54,676 nucleotides of DNA from an uncultured Acidobacteriia bacterium. GTDB taxonomy: Bacteria > Acidobacteriota > Terriglobia > Bryobacterales > Bryobacteraceae. The stretch lies in assembly GCA_903923395.1 (NCBI GenBank), contig CAIXXM010000168.1, positions 1 to 54,676 of the forward strand, read 5' to 3'. The notes under the pieces were generated by a model, which made no database searches, was not told the DNA's origin, and was given only the letters and a program-made list of their open reading frames with translations. Numbering within the stretch: position 1 is the first letter of the stretch; every line of letters begins with the position of its first letter. Both the position numbers and the translations under genes were made by a program. Of the stretch, positions 32,744-42,778 are shown piece by piece.

Positions 32744-33163
32744 TTACTCCCCGACCATCCCCAGCAACACGGTCCTCGCCTCCGGTGCCCTGCGGTGTTC
32801 GAAAAGATACACGGCCTGCCATGTGCCCAGCGCCGGACGGGCCCTTCTGACGGGGATAGACAAACTCGCTCCGCTCAACACCGACCGTATATGCGCGGGC
32901 ATATCATCCGGACCCTCCAGTGTGTGCCGGTACCAGCCCGCTTTCTCCGGCACCAAACGCTCAAAGAACTCCGTCAAATCGCGGCGCACGTCCGGATCGG
33001 CGTTCTCTTGAATCGTCAGACCCGCTGAAGTGTGCTGGACGAAAACAGTGAGCATCCCCGTCTGCATCTCCTGCTTGCCCACCCACACTTCGATCTCGCG
33101 CGTGAGGTTATAGAGACCCTTGCCCTGCGTGGTCAGCCGGATCTCCCCGTGTGCCTGCCTCAC
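32744..33163 (-). CDS. YjbQ/secondary thiamine-phosphate synthase family protein
   Basis: A 139-aa UPF0047/YjbQ protein. Conserved parts are VFVQHTSAGLTIQENADPDV, GPDDMPAHIRSVLSGASLSI and LGTWQAVYLFEHRR; the His/Glu set suits metal binding. Members show weak thiamine-phosphate synthase activity, but the physiological role is unsettled. The start is GTG at 33163, directly abutting the glmS stop, so it is probably translated with glmS. Confidence 0.9.
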   Translation of the reverse strand: MRQAHGEIRLTTQGKGLYNLTREIEVWVGKQEMQTGMLTVFVQHTSAGLTIQENADPDVRRDLTEFFERLVPEKAGWYRHTLEGPDDMPAHIRSVLSGASLSIPVRRARPALGTWQAVYLFEHRRAPEARTVLLGMVGE

Positions 33164-35017
33164 TTATTCCACCGTGACGGACTTCGCCAGATTCCGCGGC
33201 TGATCCACATCACAGCCGCGCCGCACGGCGATATGATAGGCGAGTAACTGCATCGGCACGATTTCCAGAATCGGCGCAAGAAGATCCAGCGTCGCGGGGA
33301 TCTCGATCACATAATCCGCCACCTTCCTGACTTCCGTATCTCCCTCATTCACAATCGCCAGCACACGGCCTTCCCGTGCCTTCACTTCCTGGATGTTCGA
33401 CAGCGTCTTCTCATAGAGCAGGTAACTGGAAGCATTGCCGGGTTCATGCGTTGCCAGCACCACCACGGGAAGATTCTCATCAATCAGGGCGTTCGGCCCG
33501 TGTTTCATCTCACCGGCGGGGTAACCCTCCGCGTGGATGTACGAGATCTCCTTCAACTTCAAGGCGCCTTCGAGCGCGATGGGGAAGTGCACGCCGCGCC
33601 CCAGGAAGAGGAAATCCGTCGCGCGGAATAACTTGCGCCCCAGTTCTTCATAGAGGGCATTCTGCGCCAGAATCGTTTCGAGCTTGCCCGGCAGCTTGAC
33701 CATCTCCTCCATGAGCCGCCGCGAATCTTCCGGCTGTAAGTGGCCGCGCTGCTGGCCGAGATAGATAGCGAGCAGCAACAGCGCCGTGAGCTGGCACGTG
33801 AAGGCCTTCGTGGAGGCCACGCCGATCTCCGGGCCGGCATGCGTGTAGATCGTTCCCGCCGCTTCCCGCGTAATCATGGACCCGACGACATTGCAGATGG
33901 CCAGCGTCTTCGCGCCCTTGCTCTTGGCCTCTCTCTGCGCGGCCAGGGTATCCGCGGTTTCGCCGGATTGCGAGATCACCACGGTCAGCATTTCCGGCGA
34001 GACGATCGGGTCACGGTAACGGAACTCGCTGCCGTAATCCACTTCCACCGGCATCCTCGCCAGCTTTTCGATCATGAACTTGCCTGCCAGCGCGGAGTGC
34101 CAGCTGGTGCCGCAGGCAATGATCTTCACGCTCTTGAAGGTGTCAAAGACGGCCGGCGGAATATCCATCTCATCGAGGAAGATCCGTCCGGTTTCCTGTC
34201 CCACCCGGCCCAGCATGGTATCCCGCACGGCGCGCGGCTGCTCAAAGATTTCTTTGAGCATGAAGTGCTTGTAGCCGCCCTTTTCGGCCATGATCGGGTC
34301 CCACACCACGTGGGTCACCTGGCGGCTCACATGCTTGCCATCGAAGTCAGTGAGCTTTACGCCGTCTTCCGTGAGAATGGCCATGTCGCCATCCGCCAGG
34401 AAATACATGTCGCGCGTGTGGGCAAGAATCGCGGGAACATCGGATGCAACGAAATACTCCCTGTCCCCCAGGCCGACCACGACCGGAGGCCCTTCGCGCG
34501 CCACCACGATCTTCTTCGGATCTTTGACACTGAGCGCTGCCATGGCGAACACGCCGCGCATGTCTTTCATCGTCCGGCGCACGGCCTCTTCCAGATTGCC
34601 GGTGAAGTGCTTCTCAATCAGGTGCGCGATCACTTCCGTGTCGGTCTGCGTCTTGAAAACATGCCCTTCTGCCTGTAACTGCTCTTTCAACGGCAGGAAG
34701 TTTTCGACAATGCCGTTGTGGACGACGACGATATCCCCGGTGCAGTCGCGGTGCGGGTGCGCATTCTCTTCGCTGGGGCGGCCGTGCGTGGCCCAGCGCG
34801 TGTGGCCAATGCCATAGGAACCATCCACGGGATCGTGGAGCAGCACTTCTTCGAGTTTGCGGAGCTTGCCCGAAGCGCGCCGGATGCCCAGGGTGTGGTC
34901 ATCCTGGTAAACCGCAATTCCCGCGGAGTCATAACCGCGGTACTCCAGCTTCTTCAAGCCGTCAATAACTATGGCTGCAGCCCGCTGCGCCCCGATATAA
35001 CCTACAATGCCGCACAT
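33164..35017 (-). CDS. glmS: Glutamine--fructose-6-phosphate aminotransferase (isomerising)
   Basis: A 617-aa enzyme making glucosamine-6-phosphate for peptidoglycan and LPS. The N-terminal glutaminase starts [11 protein letters not shown], with nucleophile C2. Two SIS domains follow ([13 protein letters not shown] near 300, [18 protein letters not shown] near 345). The ending NLAKSVTVE is the conserved C-terminus. Length is typical (608-620). No glmS ribozyme-like leader is possible because purS ends only 19 nt upstream. It is third in an operon after the small Zn-site gene and purS. Confidence 0.97.
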   Translation of the reverse strand: MCGIVGYIGAQRAAAIVIDGLKKLEYRGYDSAGIAVYQDDHTLGIRRASGKLRKLEEVLLHDPVDGSYGIGHTRWATHGRPSEENAHPHRDCTGDIVVVHNGIVENFLPLKEQLQAEGHVFKTQTDTEVIAHLIEKHFTGNLEEAVRRTMKDMRGVFAMAALSVKDPKKIVVAREGPPVVVGLGDREYFVASDVPAILAHTRDMYFLADGDMAILTEDGVKLTDFDGKHVSRQVTHVVWDPIMAEKGGYKHFMLKEIFEQPRAVRDTMLGRVGQETGRIFLDEMDIPPAVFDTFKSVKIIACGTSWHSALAGKFMIEKLARMPVEVDYGSEFRYRDPIVSPEMLTVVISQSGETADTLAAQREAKSKGAKTLAICNVVGSMITREAAGTIYTHAGPEIGVASTKAFTCQLTALLLLAIYLGQQRGHLQPEDSRRLMEEMVKLPGKLETILAQNALYEELGRKLFRATDFLFLGRGVHFPIALEGALKLKEISYIHAEGYPAGEMKHGPNALIDENLPVVVLATHEPGNASSYLLYEKTLSNIQEVKAREGRVLAIVNEGDTEVRKVADYVIEIPATLDLLAPILEIVPMQLLAYHIAVRRGCDVDQPRNLAKSVTVE

Positions 35018-35036
35018 AGGGCCATTGTAGGCGGTG

Positions 35037-35279
35037 TCAGCCGATGACTTCGATGCGGAAGTCTTCTATGACAGGGTTGCTCAGCACATCCCGTGAGATA
35101 GCCTCCAGATCCGTGCCGGGTGCCATGGTGATTTCGAAGTACTTGCCCTGCCGCACTTCCTCAATGCCGCTGTGGCCGAGGCCCTGCAGCGCATTGCGGA
35201 TGGCCTGCCCTTGCGGGTCGAGAACGGAGGGTTTGAAGAATACGTAGACGCGGGCTTTCACTTTTCCAATTGTATCCAC
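35037..35279 (-). CDS. purS: Phosphoribosylformylglycinamidine synthase, PurS subunit
   Basis: An 80-aa PurS, the small bridging subunit that joins PurL and PurQ in de novo purine synthesis. Core motif [20 protein letters not shown] and [13 protein letters not shown] are clear. The start is GTG 35279; an in-frame GTG at 35261 (VKARVYV) also fits and matches usual N-termini better. purQ and purL are not adjacent; instead it sits between a Zn-site protein and glmS. Both PurL/PurQ and GlmS use glutamine amide nitrogen, a possible regulatory link. Confidence 0.92.
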   Translation of the reverse strand: MDTIGKVKARVYVFFKPSVLDPQGQAIRNALQGLGHSGIEEVRQGKYFEITMAPGTDLEAISRDVLSNPVIEDFRIEVIG

Positions 35280-35285
35280 TGGCCT

Positions 35286-35531
35286 TCAGCCCAACTCGTC
35301 GAAGAGATTGGTTTGCAACTCATCGTCGATATTCACCTTCTTCTTCGGCGGGGGCGGCGGCGAGAAGGTGCGCATCATGCTCACCATCTTCTGGTGGCAC
35401 TCGTAGATGTCGCGCAGCATCGTGCATTTCGGGCAACCACCCTTAATGCCGCCGACGCCATCGAGATACGGGTCATAGCGGGGATGGCGGCCGCACTTGC
35501 CCCGCCAGCGAACGATACCAATTTTCAGCAC
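35286..35531 (-). CDS. Small Cys/His protein, probable zinc-binding, unknown function
   Basis: An 81-aa protein. The N-terminal half IGIVRWRGKCGRHPRYDPYL and GGIKGGCPKCTMLRDIYECH carries C13, H16, C33, C36 and C45, suitable for a zinc site. A Pro/Lys linker (FSPPPPPKKK) and an acidic tail (DELQTNLFDELG) follow. The form recurs in acidobacterial-type genomes but no function is known to me. It heads the purS-glmS-yjbQ run, with purS six bases downstream, so a link with nucleotide or amino-sugar metabolism is possible. Confidence 0.75.
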   Translation of the reverse strand: MLKIGIVRWRGKCGRHPRYDPYLDGVGGIKGGCPKCTMLRDIYECHQKMVSMMRTFSPPPPPKKKVNIDDELQTNLFDELG

Positions 35532-35541
35532 TGGCTCTATT

Positions 35542-37473
35542 CTACGGTGTGGGCGGCAACGCCGAAGGCGGGCGCGAAACTTGCCCCTTCATCGCTTCTG
35601 CGATACTGACGTGGTTGTTCTCCAGCGTCTTTCCAATCGCGGTCTCCAACTGCAGTTTTGCCTTCACGTAGGCGCTGCGCGCCGCAAGTTCCGTCGAACG
35701 AGCCTGCGCCAGATAGCTCTGGTACTGGATGACAAACAAGCTGGTGGAGAGCCCTTCGGCGAACTTCTCCTGCTCGATGATGAGTGACTGTTCCTGCAAC
35801 TTGCGCGTTTCCTCCGCAGATTCCAGAGCGGCCTTGGTCCGTTCAATTGCAATCACGGCCTCTTCCACTTCCAGGCGAATCTGGTTCTCCAGTTGCTTCA
35901 AGCGGATCTCACTCTGCCGCACCTGAATTTCATCGCGCGCCACGTCCGCCTGCGCCTGGCGGTTCCGGATGGGCAGCGTCAAATTGATTCCTACCGAATA
36001 GGTCGGGGAATCGTACTTCAGCACCTGCGCAAACGCGTTCCCCCAGTTCCCGAGATTCGGGATCGGGTTCGGCAGCGGTGATGCCGCGCTGGCAGCATAA
36101 TTGGCGTTCGTACCCCCGGCAAGTCCGCTGTTCTGCGCATTGGCCACAATGTCCAACTGTGGCAGAAGTGCGTTCCTGGTGCCCTTCAAACTGATGGCCG
36201 AATTCGCCAGTTGCAGTTTCGCGGCACTATATTCCGGACGGTTTTCCAGGGCCTGGGCCGCCAGTTGCTCGGACGGAAGAAGCGCCTCATCATCCACGCG
36301 GATGGGGTCCGTGGGAACGATTCGCAGGCTGCGGATTGCCGGGTCGGATACGCCGGACCGGAAGAGCACATTCTTCAGCAGCATTTCCTGCTGCCGCACG
36401 TAGCCTTCCGCCGTCTTGATCTCCTGGCGCGCCGCGGATGCCTGCGCATTCGCCCGCGTCAACTCGATTGGCGCAATGGTGCCCTGCTCCACCTTGTTGG
36501 TATTGCTCTTGACCAGAATCATGACGACGTCCAGATTCCGCTTCTTCACTTGCAAGTCCTCGTTCAAAAGGACGAGGTCATCATAGAGCCGGATCACTCC
36601 CGATACCGTGCTGATGACCTGTTGCTGGAATACTGCCCCGGTGACCTTCTCGTTGTTGCGTGCGATGCGGATGAAACGCTGGTTCAGTTCCTTGCCAAAG
36701 CCCCGCAGCAGCGGTTGCGTGACGGTCACGCCCAGCGCGCTGTTGTAGTAAGGGTTGTAGAGCGAACGCTCGCTGTTCGTCCCGGTGTAGATGTTCTGGA
36801 AACCCGCGGTCACTTGCGTGCCGGCACTGAATCCTTGCAGGTAATTCGCATTCCCCGTCACAATGTTCTGGCTCAACGATGGCGTGCCCGTGATGGTTAA
36901 GCTTGTCTGCGGTACGGTTTGGTGCTGCGCCTGAAACTGTCCGGTCACGGTGGGGTCAAATTGGGGGATCGCCGGCCCGTTCGCGGAAGTAGAGCTTCCC
37001 GTGATACTCAAGTTGGTCTGGCCCTGTTGCACGAATTGTGCTTCCGAGGTCACCACAGGGATGCTGCTTTGCGCATTCACGCCCGTCGCCGCATTGGTCA
37101 CCAGCGGACTCGAAATCCCGCCCACACCTGCGGGAACTTCATTCACAGTAAGCGGAACACCCCGCAAGGCGCCCCCGCCCTGTGCGCGCAGTGTGTCGGT
37201 GGCTGCCAGGGATATGCTATACCGCTGCAGTTCCACATCTAAATTGTTCTCGAGTGCCAAAGCGACCGCATCCTGCAGGGAAAGGTAAATGTTCCCCGCG
37301 CGGATCAGGCTCGTGACGCGGTCTGAGTTGGCGAAGCTGGATGCCGAGACCGTTCCCGGCTGATAAGTACCTTTATAACCAGGGACATATGTCACCTGCG
37401 GAGTCCGGTCCTGTCCCGCAACCGGCAGTGCCAATGTGACACACAGCGCGGCTGCCACGAGTTTTGTCGTCAT
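35542..37473 (-). CDS. TolC-family outer-membrane efflux protein
   Basis: A 643-aa TolC-like channel protein with signal MTTKLVAAALCVTLALPVAG. Two copies of the long coiled-coil repeats are visible (LQDAVALALENNLDVELQRY near residue 65 and the C-terminal LKQLENQIRLEVEEAVIAIE, SYVKAK-like AYVKAKLQLETAIGK). It is longer than typical TolC (about 470-500), with a Gln/Thr/Asn-rich insertion at about 100-200. It overlaps the adaptor gene by ATGA and completes a tripartite pump with the RND permease upstream. Confidence 0.93.
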   Translation of the reverse strand: MTTKLVAAALCVTLALPVAGQDRTPQVTYVPGYKGTYQPGTVSASSFANSDRVTSLIRAGNIYLSLQDAVALALENNLDVELQRYSISLAATDTLRAQGGGALRGVPLTVNEVPAGVGGISSPLVTNAATGVNAQSSIPVVTSEAQFVQQGQTNLSITGSSTSANGPAIPQFDPTVTGQFQAQHQTVPQTSLTITGTPSLSQNIVTGNANYLQGFSAGTQVTAGFQNIYTGTNSERSLYNPYYNSALGVTVTQPLLRGFGKELNQRFIRIARNNEKVTGAVFQQQVISTVSGVIRLYDDLVLLNEDLQVKKRNLDVVMILVKSNTNKVEQGTIAPIELTRANAQASAARQEIKTAEGYVRQQEMLLKNVLFRSGVSDPAIRSLRIVPTDPIRVDDEALLPSEQLAAQALENRPEYSAAKLQLANSAISLKGTRNALLPQLDIVANAQNSGLAGGTNANYAASAASPLPNPIPNLGNWGNAFAQVLKYDSPTYSVGINLTLPIRNRQAQADVARDEIQVRQSEIRLKQLENQIRLEVEEAVIAIERTKAALESAEETRKLQEQSLIIEQEKFAEGLSTSLFVIQYQSYLAQARSTELAARSAYVKAKLQLETAIGKTLENNHVSIAEAMKGQVSRPPSALPPTP

Positions 37474-38825
37474 TTCTTCGGGGCTCCTGATTTGTCGCTC
37501 ACCAATTCAGGATGCACCACAGCACCTTCCCGGACATCGTCTCCCGGAATTCCCACTACCATCTCGCCGCCTGTCAAACCTGTCAGAACCTCGCTCTCGG
37601 CGCCATAATCCCGGCCCAGCGTCACCGGAACCAGGTGCACTTTTTTCGTCTTGGGGTCTCCGCCCGGATTATCCAGCAACAAGGCGATCTGCAGACCGGT
37701 ATTGGTTACGATCACCGAATCACCCGGCACCAGCAGCGGTGCCCTCTCGGAATGGCTCTTGAATCGAATTTGCGCGAACATGCCGGGGAACAGCTTGCCA
37801 TCCGCATTCGGGATTTGGACTTCCGTCAGCATGGTGCGCGAGGTCGGGTCAAGAGAATTCGCTGAGCGGGTGACCTTGCCCGCGAACTTGCGGCCGGGAA
37901 ACTCTCCCAGGGTCACTTCCGCGGGCATGCCCGCCTGAATGGAGGGCGTGTTCACCTGCGGCACATTGACGAACACCCGCAGCGTATTCACTTGCGCCAC
38001 GCGGAACAACTCATAGCCCGCCGTGCTCGTACCACCCGCCGCCTGCGCCTGTGACAAACCCTGCCCGGCACCGGCTGCGGAGATCAAACTGCCGGCATCA
38101 ATGTTCCGCACGGTAATCACACCCGCAAATGGCGCGCGGACCTTCTCATAATCCTGCAGCGAAATCAAACGCTCCAAACTCGCCTGCGCAGCCCGGATAT
38201 TTTCTTCCGCCGCTTTGATGTTGGAGATCTGCGCTTCCACCAGTGCCGCGGAGCTTTTCAGGTTGGAGGCCTGGGTATCGGCATCCTGCCGTGCGATGGC
38301 ACCCCGGGCTGCCAGAATCTGATAGCGGTCATTGGTCAGCCTGGCCAGGTCACGCTGTGCCTCAGCCTGCGTCAATGCGGCTTTGGTTTGGCCCAACTGC
38401 TGCTGCGCCTGGGCGACTGCTGCCTTGGCCTGCGCCACCTGCTGGTCCAGATCCGGCGTTTCAATGTCAGCGAGCACCTGCCCCTGCTTCACATGGTCCC
38501 CGATATCCACATAGCGCTTGCGGATATAGCCGGAGGCTCGCGCGTAAACCGATGATTCCACGAGGGCGCTCAGCGAGCCCGGCAGCAGAACATCTGTATC
38601 TTTCGCGCCTGTCTTCACCTTTACCGCGGTGACGATCGGGATGGCCGTCGCTTCTTCCTTCGCGGCTGCATTGGCTGCCTCCTCACGCTGTTTGCGCGGC
38701 AGATAGCCGTAAATTGCCACCACAGCAATCAATCCACCGAGCATCAGCAGAACCAGGATCACCTTCCAGGGTGAACCGCTCTTCGTTGGTTTGCCGTGCG
38801 GCATTTTTTCGGTTGCCTGACTCAT
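37470..38825 (-). CDS. RND efflux periplasmic adaptor (HlyD/AcrA family)
   Basis: A 451-aa membrane-fusion protein anchored by one N-terminal helix (VILVLLMLGGLIAVVAIYGY). The lipoyl half-motifs are GYIRKRYVDIGDHVKQGQVL and YEKVRAPFAGVITVRNIDAG, separated by an Ala/Gln-rich coiled-coil hairpin (about 125-205). ATG 38825 is preferred; a TTG at 38837, overlapping the permease stop, is the alternative. It links the RND pump to the TolC channel. Drugs, lipids or metals could be substrates. Confidence 0.93.
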   Translation of the reverse strand: MSQATEKMPHGKPTKSGSPWKVILVLLMLGGLIAVVAIYGYLPRKQREEAANAAAKEEATAIPIVTAVKVKTGAKDTDVLLPGSLSALVESSVYARASGYIRKRYVDIGDHVKQGQVLADIETPDLDQQVAQAKAAVAQAQQQLGQTKAALTQAEAQRDLARLTNDRYQILAARGAIARQDADTQASNLKSSAALVEAQISNIKAAEENIRAAQASLERLISLQDYEKVRAPFAGVITVRNIDAGSLISAAGAGQGLSQAQAAGGTSTAGYELFRVAQVNTLRVFVNVPQVNTPSIQAGMPAEVTLGEFPGRKFAGKVTRSANSLDPTSRTMLTEVQIPNADGKLFPGMFAQIRFKSHSERAPLLVPGDSVIVTNTGLQIALLLDNPGGDPKTKKVHLVPVTLGRDYGAESEVLTGLTGGEMVVGIPGDDVREGAVVHPELVSDKSGAPKK

Positions 38826-38833
38826 CTTTGAAA

Positions 38834-41800
38834 TCAACCCTCGACCGGCAGATGGCCCGCGGGGCCAACCGGCTGATACTTTTCTTCTTCCAGCTGCCGG
38901 TCCATATCAACGGGCGGCACTTTTCTCAGAAAGCTGTAAACAATGGGGACGAAGAACAGGGTGCTGAAGGTGGCAAACAACAGTCCACCGATCACCGCGC
39001 GGCCCAGCGGTGCATTCTGCTCACCACCTTCGCCCAGCCCCAGCGACATTGGCAGCATGCCAATGATCATCGCGAGTGCCGTCATGATCACCGGGCGGAT
39101 GCGCGTAAAGCCCGCCGAAAGCGCTGCTTCGATCTCATTAAAGCCCATGGCGCGCTCATCATTCGCGAAGGTTACCAGCAGAATGCTGTTTGCAGTGGCC
39201 ACGCCGATCGCCATGATGGAACCCATCAGGGACGGCACATTCAGCGTGGTCTGCGTCACGAAGAGCATCCAGCAGATGCCGGCGAAGGCCCCCGGCAGCG
39301 CCGTCAGAATGATGAACGGATCAAGCCAGCTCTGGAAGTTGACCACCATCAGCAGGTAGACCAGCAGGATGGCGAAGATCACACCCAGGCCAAGGCGGCG
39401 GAACGACGTGTTCATCGTATCCACCTGCCCGCGGACGACAATCGAAGAACCGCGCGGCAGCTTCGCGGTTTCCGCGGCCACCACTTTGTCGATATCAGCA
39501 GCCACACCGCCCAGATCGCGCTGGTCTGTATTCGCGAACACATCGAAAACGGGCTGCACGTTGTAATGGCTGATCAGTGAAGTGGTGTTTCCACGCTTCA
39601 CGCTGGAGACGAGATTATCCAGCAATTGCGTATTGCCGCCGCCCGGGGACGTGATCGGGATCTTCTTGAGCGCATCGAGAGAGTCCAGCGTCCGCTGCGG
39701 CGTCTGTACCGCGACGTTATAGTTCACGCCATTCACCGGATTCAACCACTGGTTGGGCGCCGTCTGGCCGCTCGAAGCCAGCGAAATCAACATGCTGTTG
39801 GCCACGTCGCGCTGTGTCAGCCCGGCCTGGCTCGCTTTTTCGCGGTCGATGTTGATATTCAAGGCCGGGTAGGCCACTTCCTGGTTGACGTGCACATCCA
39901 CCGCACCGGGGATGACCGACAGCTTCCGTTCGATTTCCTTCGCGATCTTGTAATTCGCATCCGCCGCGCGGCCCACAATTTGCACGTCTATGGGCGCGGG
40001 CAGACCGAAGTTCAGAATCTGGTTCGTGATGTTGGCGGCCTGGAAGAAGAACGTTTCATCCGGGTATTCCTTGCGGAAGACCTCGCGGAGTTCGCGCTGA
40101 ATATCGAGCGTGGGGCGGTGCTTTTCCTGATTCAGCGAGATCAGGATTTCGCCATCCGATACACCAATCGCAGCCGAATCGCCGAACGCCAGATTGATGC
40201 CATTGCCAGGCAGCCCGATATCGTCAATGATGGTTTCGATTTCACCCTTGGGCAGGGTCTTCCGGATGGTGTCTTCAATCCTGGCGAAGATCCGTTCTGT
40301 TTCTTCGACACGCGTGCCTTCCGGCGCACGCACGTGGAGCCGCATCTGGCCGGAGTCAATGTACGGGAAGAAATCCGTGCCGATGATGGTGACCAGGAAG
40401 AGCGAACCGACGATGAAGAGTCCGTACGTGACCGCGACCTTGGCCCGGTGACGCAGACACCATTCGAGCATGTCCCGGTAGCCATGCCGCAGCTTTTCAA
40501 ACTGGACGTTGAAGGCATGGTGGGTCTTCCAGATGATGCCCGTGGCGTTGGCCAGACCCTCTTCGCCCGCGGCGTAGATTTCCACTTCGCTGCCAAGCAT
40601 GTAATGCACCATGGTGGGCACCAGCGTTCGGGTCAGGAAGTAAGACATCATCATGGCGAAGGCAACGGCCAGTGCCAGCGGGGTAAACAGGAATTTGGCA
40701 GGGCCGGTCAGCAGCAGCACCGGAACGAACACGATACAGATCGCCAGCGTGGAGACAAAGCTGGGTACCGCGATCTGCTGCGCACCATCCAGAATCGCCC
40801 GCACCAGTGACTTCGCCATGCCCATGTTGCGGTGCACGTTTTCAATTTCCACCGTGGCGTCATCCACCAGGATGCCGACCGCGAGTGCCATGCCCCCCAG
40901 CGTCATCACGTTGATGGTGTAACCGCAGGCCCAGAGCACGATCAGCGAAGTGAGAATCGAGAGCGGAATCGAAATACAAACAATCACCGTGCTGCGCCAG
41001 CTGCCGAGGAAAAGCAGGATCATCAGCGCCGTGAGAGCGGCTGCAATCAAAGCTTCGCGGACCACGCCATCGATTGCTGCGCGAACGAACAGACTCTGGT
41101 CAAACAGCGGCTTGACGATCAGTTCCTTCGGAAGACCGCCTAGAATCTTCGGCAGCGTCTTCTTGACCGCCGTCACAATATCCAGCGTGGAAGCCTGCCC
41201 ATTTTTCAGCACGGTCAACAGCGATGAGCGCCGGCCGTCCTGCCGCACAATGTTGCCTTGAATCGCAAAGCCGTCGCGGACCTGCGCCACATCCCGCATA
41301 TAGATGGTGGAGCCATTCACGGTCTTGATCGGCAAATCATTCATCGCCGCGATGGTGGAGGGGCTGCTGTTCAGCTGAATGAAGTAATCCCGGTCACCGA
41401 TTTTCGCCGTACCAGCGGGAAGAATCAGGTTTTGCGCGCTCAATGCGGAGGAGATGTCCGTGGCCGAAAGTCCCTTGGAATACATCGCCATGGGATCGAT
41501 GTCGACCATGACCTGCCGTGCCTTGCCGCCGTAGGGCAAGGGCACGGAAGCGCCCTGCACGGTGGCCAGCTGGGTACGGATGAAGTTCAGGCCAAGGTCA
41601 TAGATTTCCTGCTCGCTCAGCGTTTTGCTGCTCACACCCAGCTGCAGAACAGGCACGCTGGCGGCATCATACTTGATCACACCCGGTGGAAAGATGCCGG
41701 GCGGCATGACGCGGAGTACGGTCTGGCTGATGGCGGTGACCTGCGCGATCGCCAGGTCAATCTTCACGTTGGGCTGGAAGAAGACGCGAATGACAGCCAC

Positions 41801-42064
41801 ACCATTGTAAGAACCGGATTCGATGTGCTCAATGTCATTGACGGTCGTCGTCATGGCCCGCTCACTGATGGTGGTGATGCGGTTGGCCATGTCGTTGGGC
41901 GAGATCCCGGTGTATGTCCAAACCACGCTGACAACTGGAATATCAATGTAAGGGAAGATGTCTTTGGGCATCGACACAATCGAAAGAATGCCCATGACCG
42001 CAATCAGCACCGACATCACCACAAAGGTGTAGGGCCGCCGCAGTGCGAGTTGTACGATCCACAA
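38834..42064 (-). CDS. RND-family efflux permease (AcrB/HAE1-like)
   Basis: A 1076-aa proton-driven inner-membrane pump with 12 membrane helices. It starts at TTG 42064 with WIVQLALRRPYTFVVMSVLI. The proton-relay motif is GMALAVGILVDDATVEIENV (paired Asp, TM4), and duplicate halves meet near residue 530. The late motif SLMGSIMAIGVATANSILLV matches TM10. Substrates cannot be read. It leads the permease-adaptor-TolC operon; a candidate promoter with a palindromic spacer lies about 130 nt upstream. No local TetR or MarR regulator is seen. Confidence 0.94.
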   Translation of the reverse strand: MWIVQLALRRPYTFVVMSVLIAVMGILSIVSMPKDIFPYIDIPVVSVVWTYTGISPNDMANRITTISERAMTTTVNDIEHIESGSYNGVAVIRVFFQPNVKIDLAIAQVTAISQTVLRVMPPGIFPPGVIKYDAASVPVLQLGVSSKTLSEQEIYDLGLNFIRTQLATVQGASVPLPYGGKARQVMVDIDPMAMYSKGLSATDISSALSAQNLILPAGTAKIGDRDYFIQLNSSPSTIAAMNDLPIKTVNGSTIYMRDVAQVRDGFAIQGNIVRQDGRRSSLLTVLKNGQASTLDIVTAVKKTLPKILGGLPKELIVKPLFDQSLFVRAAIDGVVREALIAAALTALMILLFLGSWRSTVIVCISIPLSILTSLIVLWACGYTINVMTLGGMALAVGILVDDATVEIENVHRNMGMAKSLVRAILDGAQQIAVPSFVSTLAICIVFVPVLLLTGPAKFLFTPLALAVAFAMMMSYFLTRTLVPTMVHYMLGSEVEIYAAGEEGLANATGIIWKTHHAFNVQFEKLRHGYRDMLEWCLRHRAKVAVTYGLFIVGSLFLVTIIGTDFFPYIDSGQMRLHVRAPEGTRVEETERIFARIEDTIRKTLPKGEIETIIDDIGLPGNGINLAFGDSAAIGVSDGEILISLNQEKHRPTLDIQRELREVFRKEYPDETFFFQAANITNQILNFGLPAPIDVQIVGRAADANYKIAKEIERKLSVIPGAVDVHVNQEVAYPALNINIDREKASQAGLTQRDVANSMLISLASSGQTAPNQWLNPVNGVNYNVAVQTPQRTLDSLDALKKIPITSPGGGNTQLLDNLVSSVKRGNTTSLISHYNVQPVFDVFANTDQRDLGGVAADIDKVVAAETAKLPRGSSIVVRGQVDTMNTSFRRLGLGVIFAILLVYLLMVVNFQSWLDPFIILTALPGAFAGICWMLFVTQTTLNVPSLMGSIMAIGVATANSILLVTFANDERAMGFNEIEAALSAGFTRIRPVIMTALAMIIGMLPMSLGLGEGGEQNAPLGRAVIGGLLFATFSTLFFVPIVYSFLRKVPPVDMDRQLEEEKYQPVGPAGHLPVEG

Positions 42065-42191
42065 AGTGTTTATTTCTCCCGAAAAGGAACGAGCAAGGCC
42101 GACAGGGGCGCGAGGCTCAAACTGGCGTGCTTAGAAGATGTTCCAGGCAGCAGAAAAGTATCCGCGCTGTGTGCTGATTACCACAAATTAA

Positions 42192-42219
42192 ATTGTAGAG
42201 CAGCCTGGCTGTTGTTCAA
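42192..42219 (-). promoter_or_regulatory. Candidate sigma70 promoter of the efflux operon
   Basis: On the minus strand TTGAAC (42214-42219) and TACAAT (42192-42197) are separated by 16 nt, and the spacer holds the palindrome CAGCC-A-GGCTG. The expected transcript begins near 42185, leaving a leader of about 120 nt before the permease. It overlaps the 3' end of msrB. Confidence 0.5.
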
Positions 42220-42662
42220 CCGGCGATCTTCTGCAACGCGACGGCATTCATGCAGTATCGCAGTCCGCTGGGTGCGGGGCCATCGGGGAAGACGTGGCCC
42301 AGATGTGCGTCGCAAGTGTTGCATGTGGTCTCCACACGACGCAGGAATGAGGGCCCGTCAAAGTGATAGGCAATCACCTCCGGCTCCGCGGGTTGCGTAA
42401 ATGAGGGCCAGCCGGTGTGCGATTCAAACTTCGAATTGGAATCAAACAACAAGGTGCCGCAGCAGACGCAGGAGTAACGACCCGGTTCGAACCGGCTGCA
42501 CATTTCCGAACTGAACGCGCGCTCCGTGCCCGCCTGACGGGTCACATAATATTGCGCATCCGACAATTGCGCGCGCCATTCGGCTTCGGTTTTGACGACT
42601 TTCCGCGCCGGAACCGGATTGCCATTTCGGGCGAGGTTGAGAACTGCAGACCAAGTGAGCAT
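42216..42662 (-). CDS. msrB: Peptide-methionine (R)-S-oxide reductase
   Basis: A 148-aa MsrB, repairing methionine-R-sulfoxide in oxidised proteins. Structural zinc cysteines are C65/C68 (YSCVCCGTLLF) and C114/C117 (CNTCDAHLGHVF). The substrate motif SHTGWPSF and the catalytic C137 in RYCMNAVAL are intact. ATG 42662 gives a normal N-terminus; the frame extends upstream without family similarity. No signal peptide is seen, so it acts in the cytoplasm. It lies just before the efflux operon promoter. Confidence 0.95.
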   Translation of the reverse strand: MLTWSAVLNLARNGNPVPARKVVKTEAEWRAQLSDAQYYVTRQAGTERAFSSEMCSRFEPGRYSCVCCGTLLFDSNSKFESHTGWPSFTQPAEPEVIAYHFDGPSFLRRVETTCNTCDAHLGHVFPDGPAPSGLRYCMNAVALQKIAG

Positions 42663-42778
42663 CTTGTCGGAGTTTACCGCGGAAAAACGGTGCCGCCACA
42701 AAATGTGAGATCCAAGCGATGCCAACTGTCCACGGCGGAAATGTTGATAAACTCACACTTCACAATTTCAGGAGCTGT

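Noticed and set aside
35018-35036. glmS ribozyme upstream of glmS
   Set aside because: Only 19 nt separate purS and glmS, far too short for the ribozyme.
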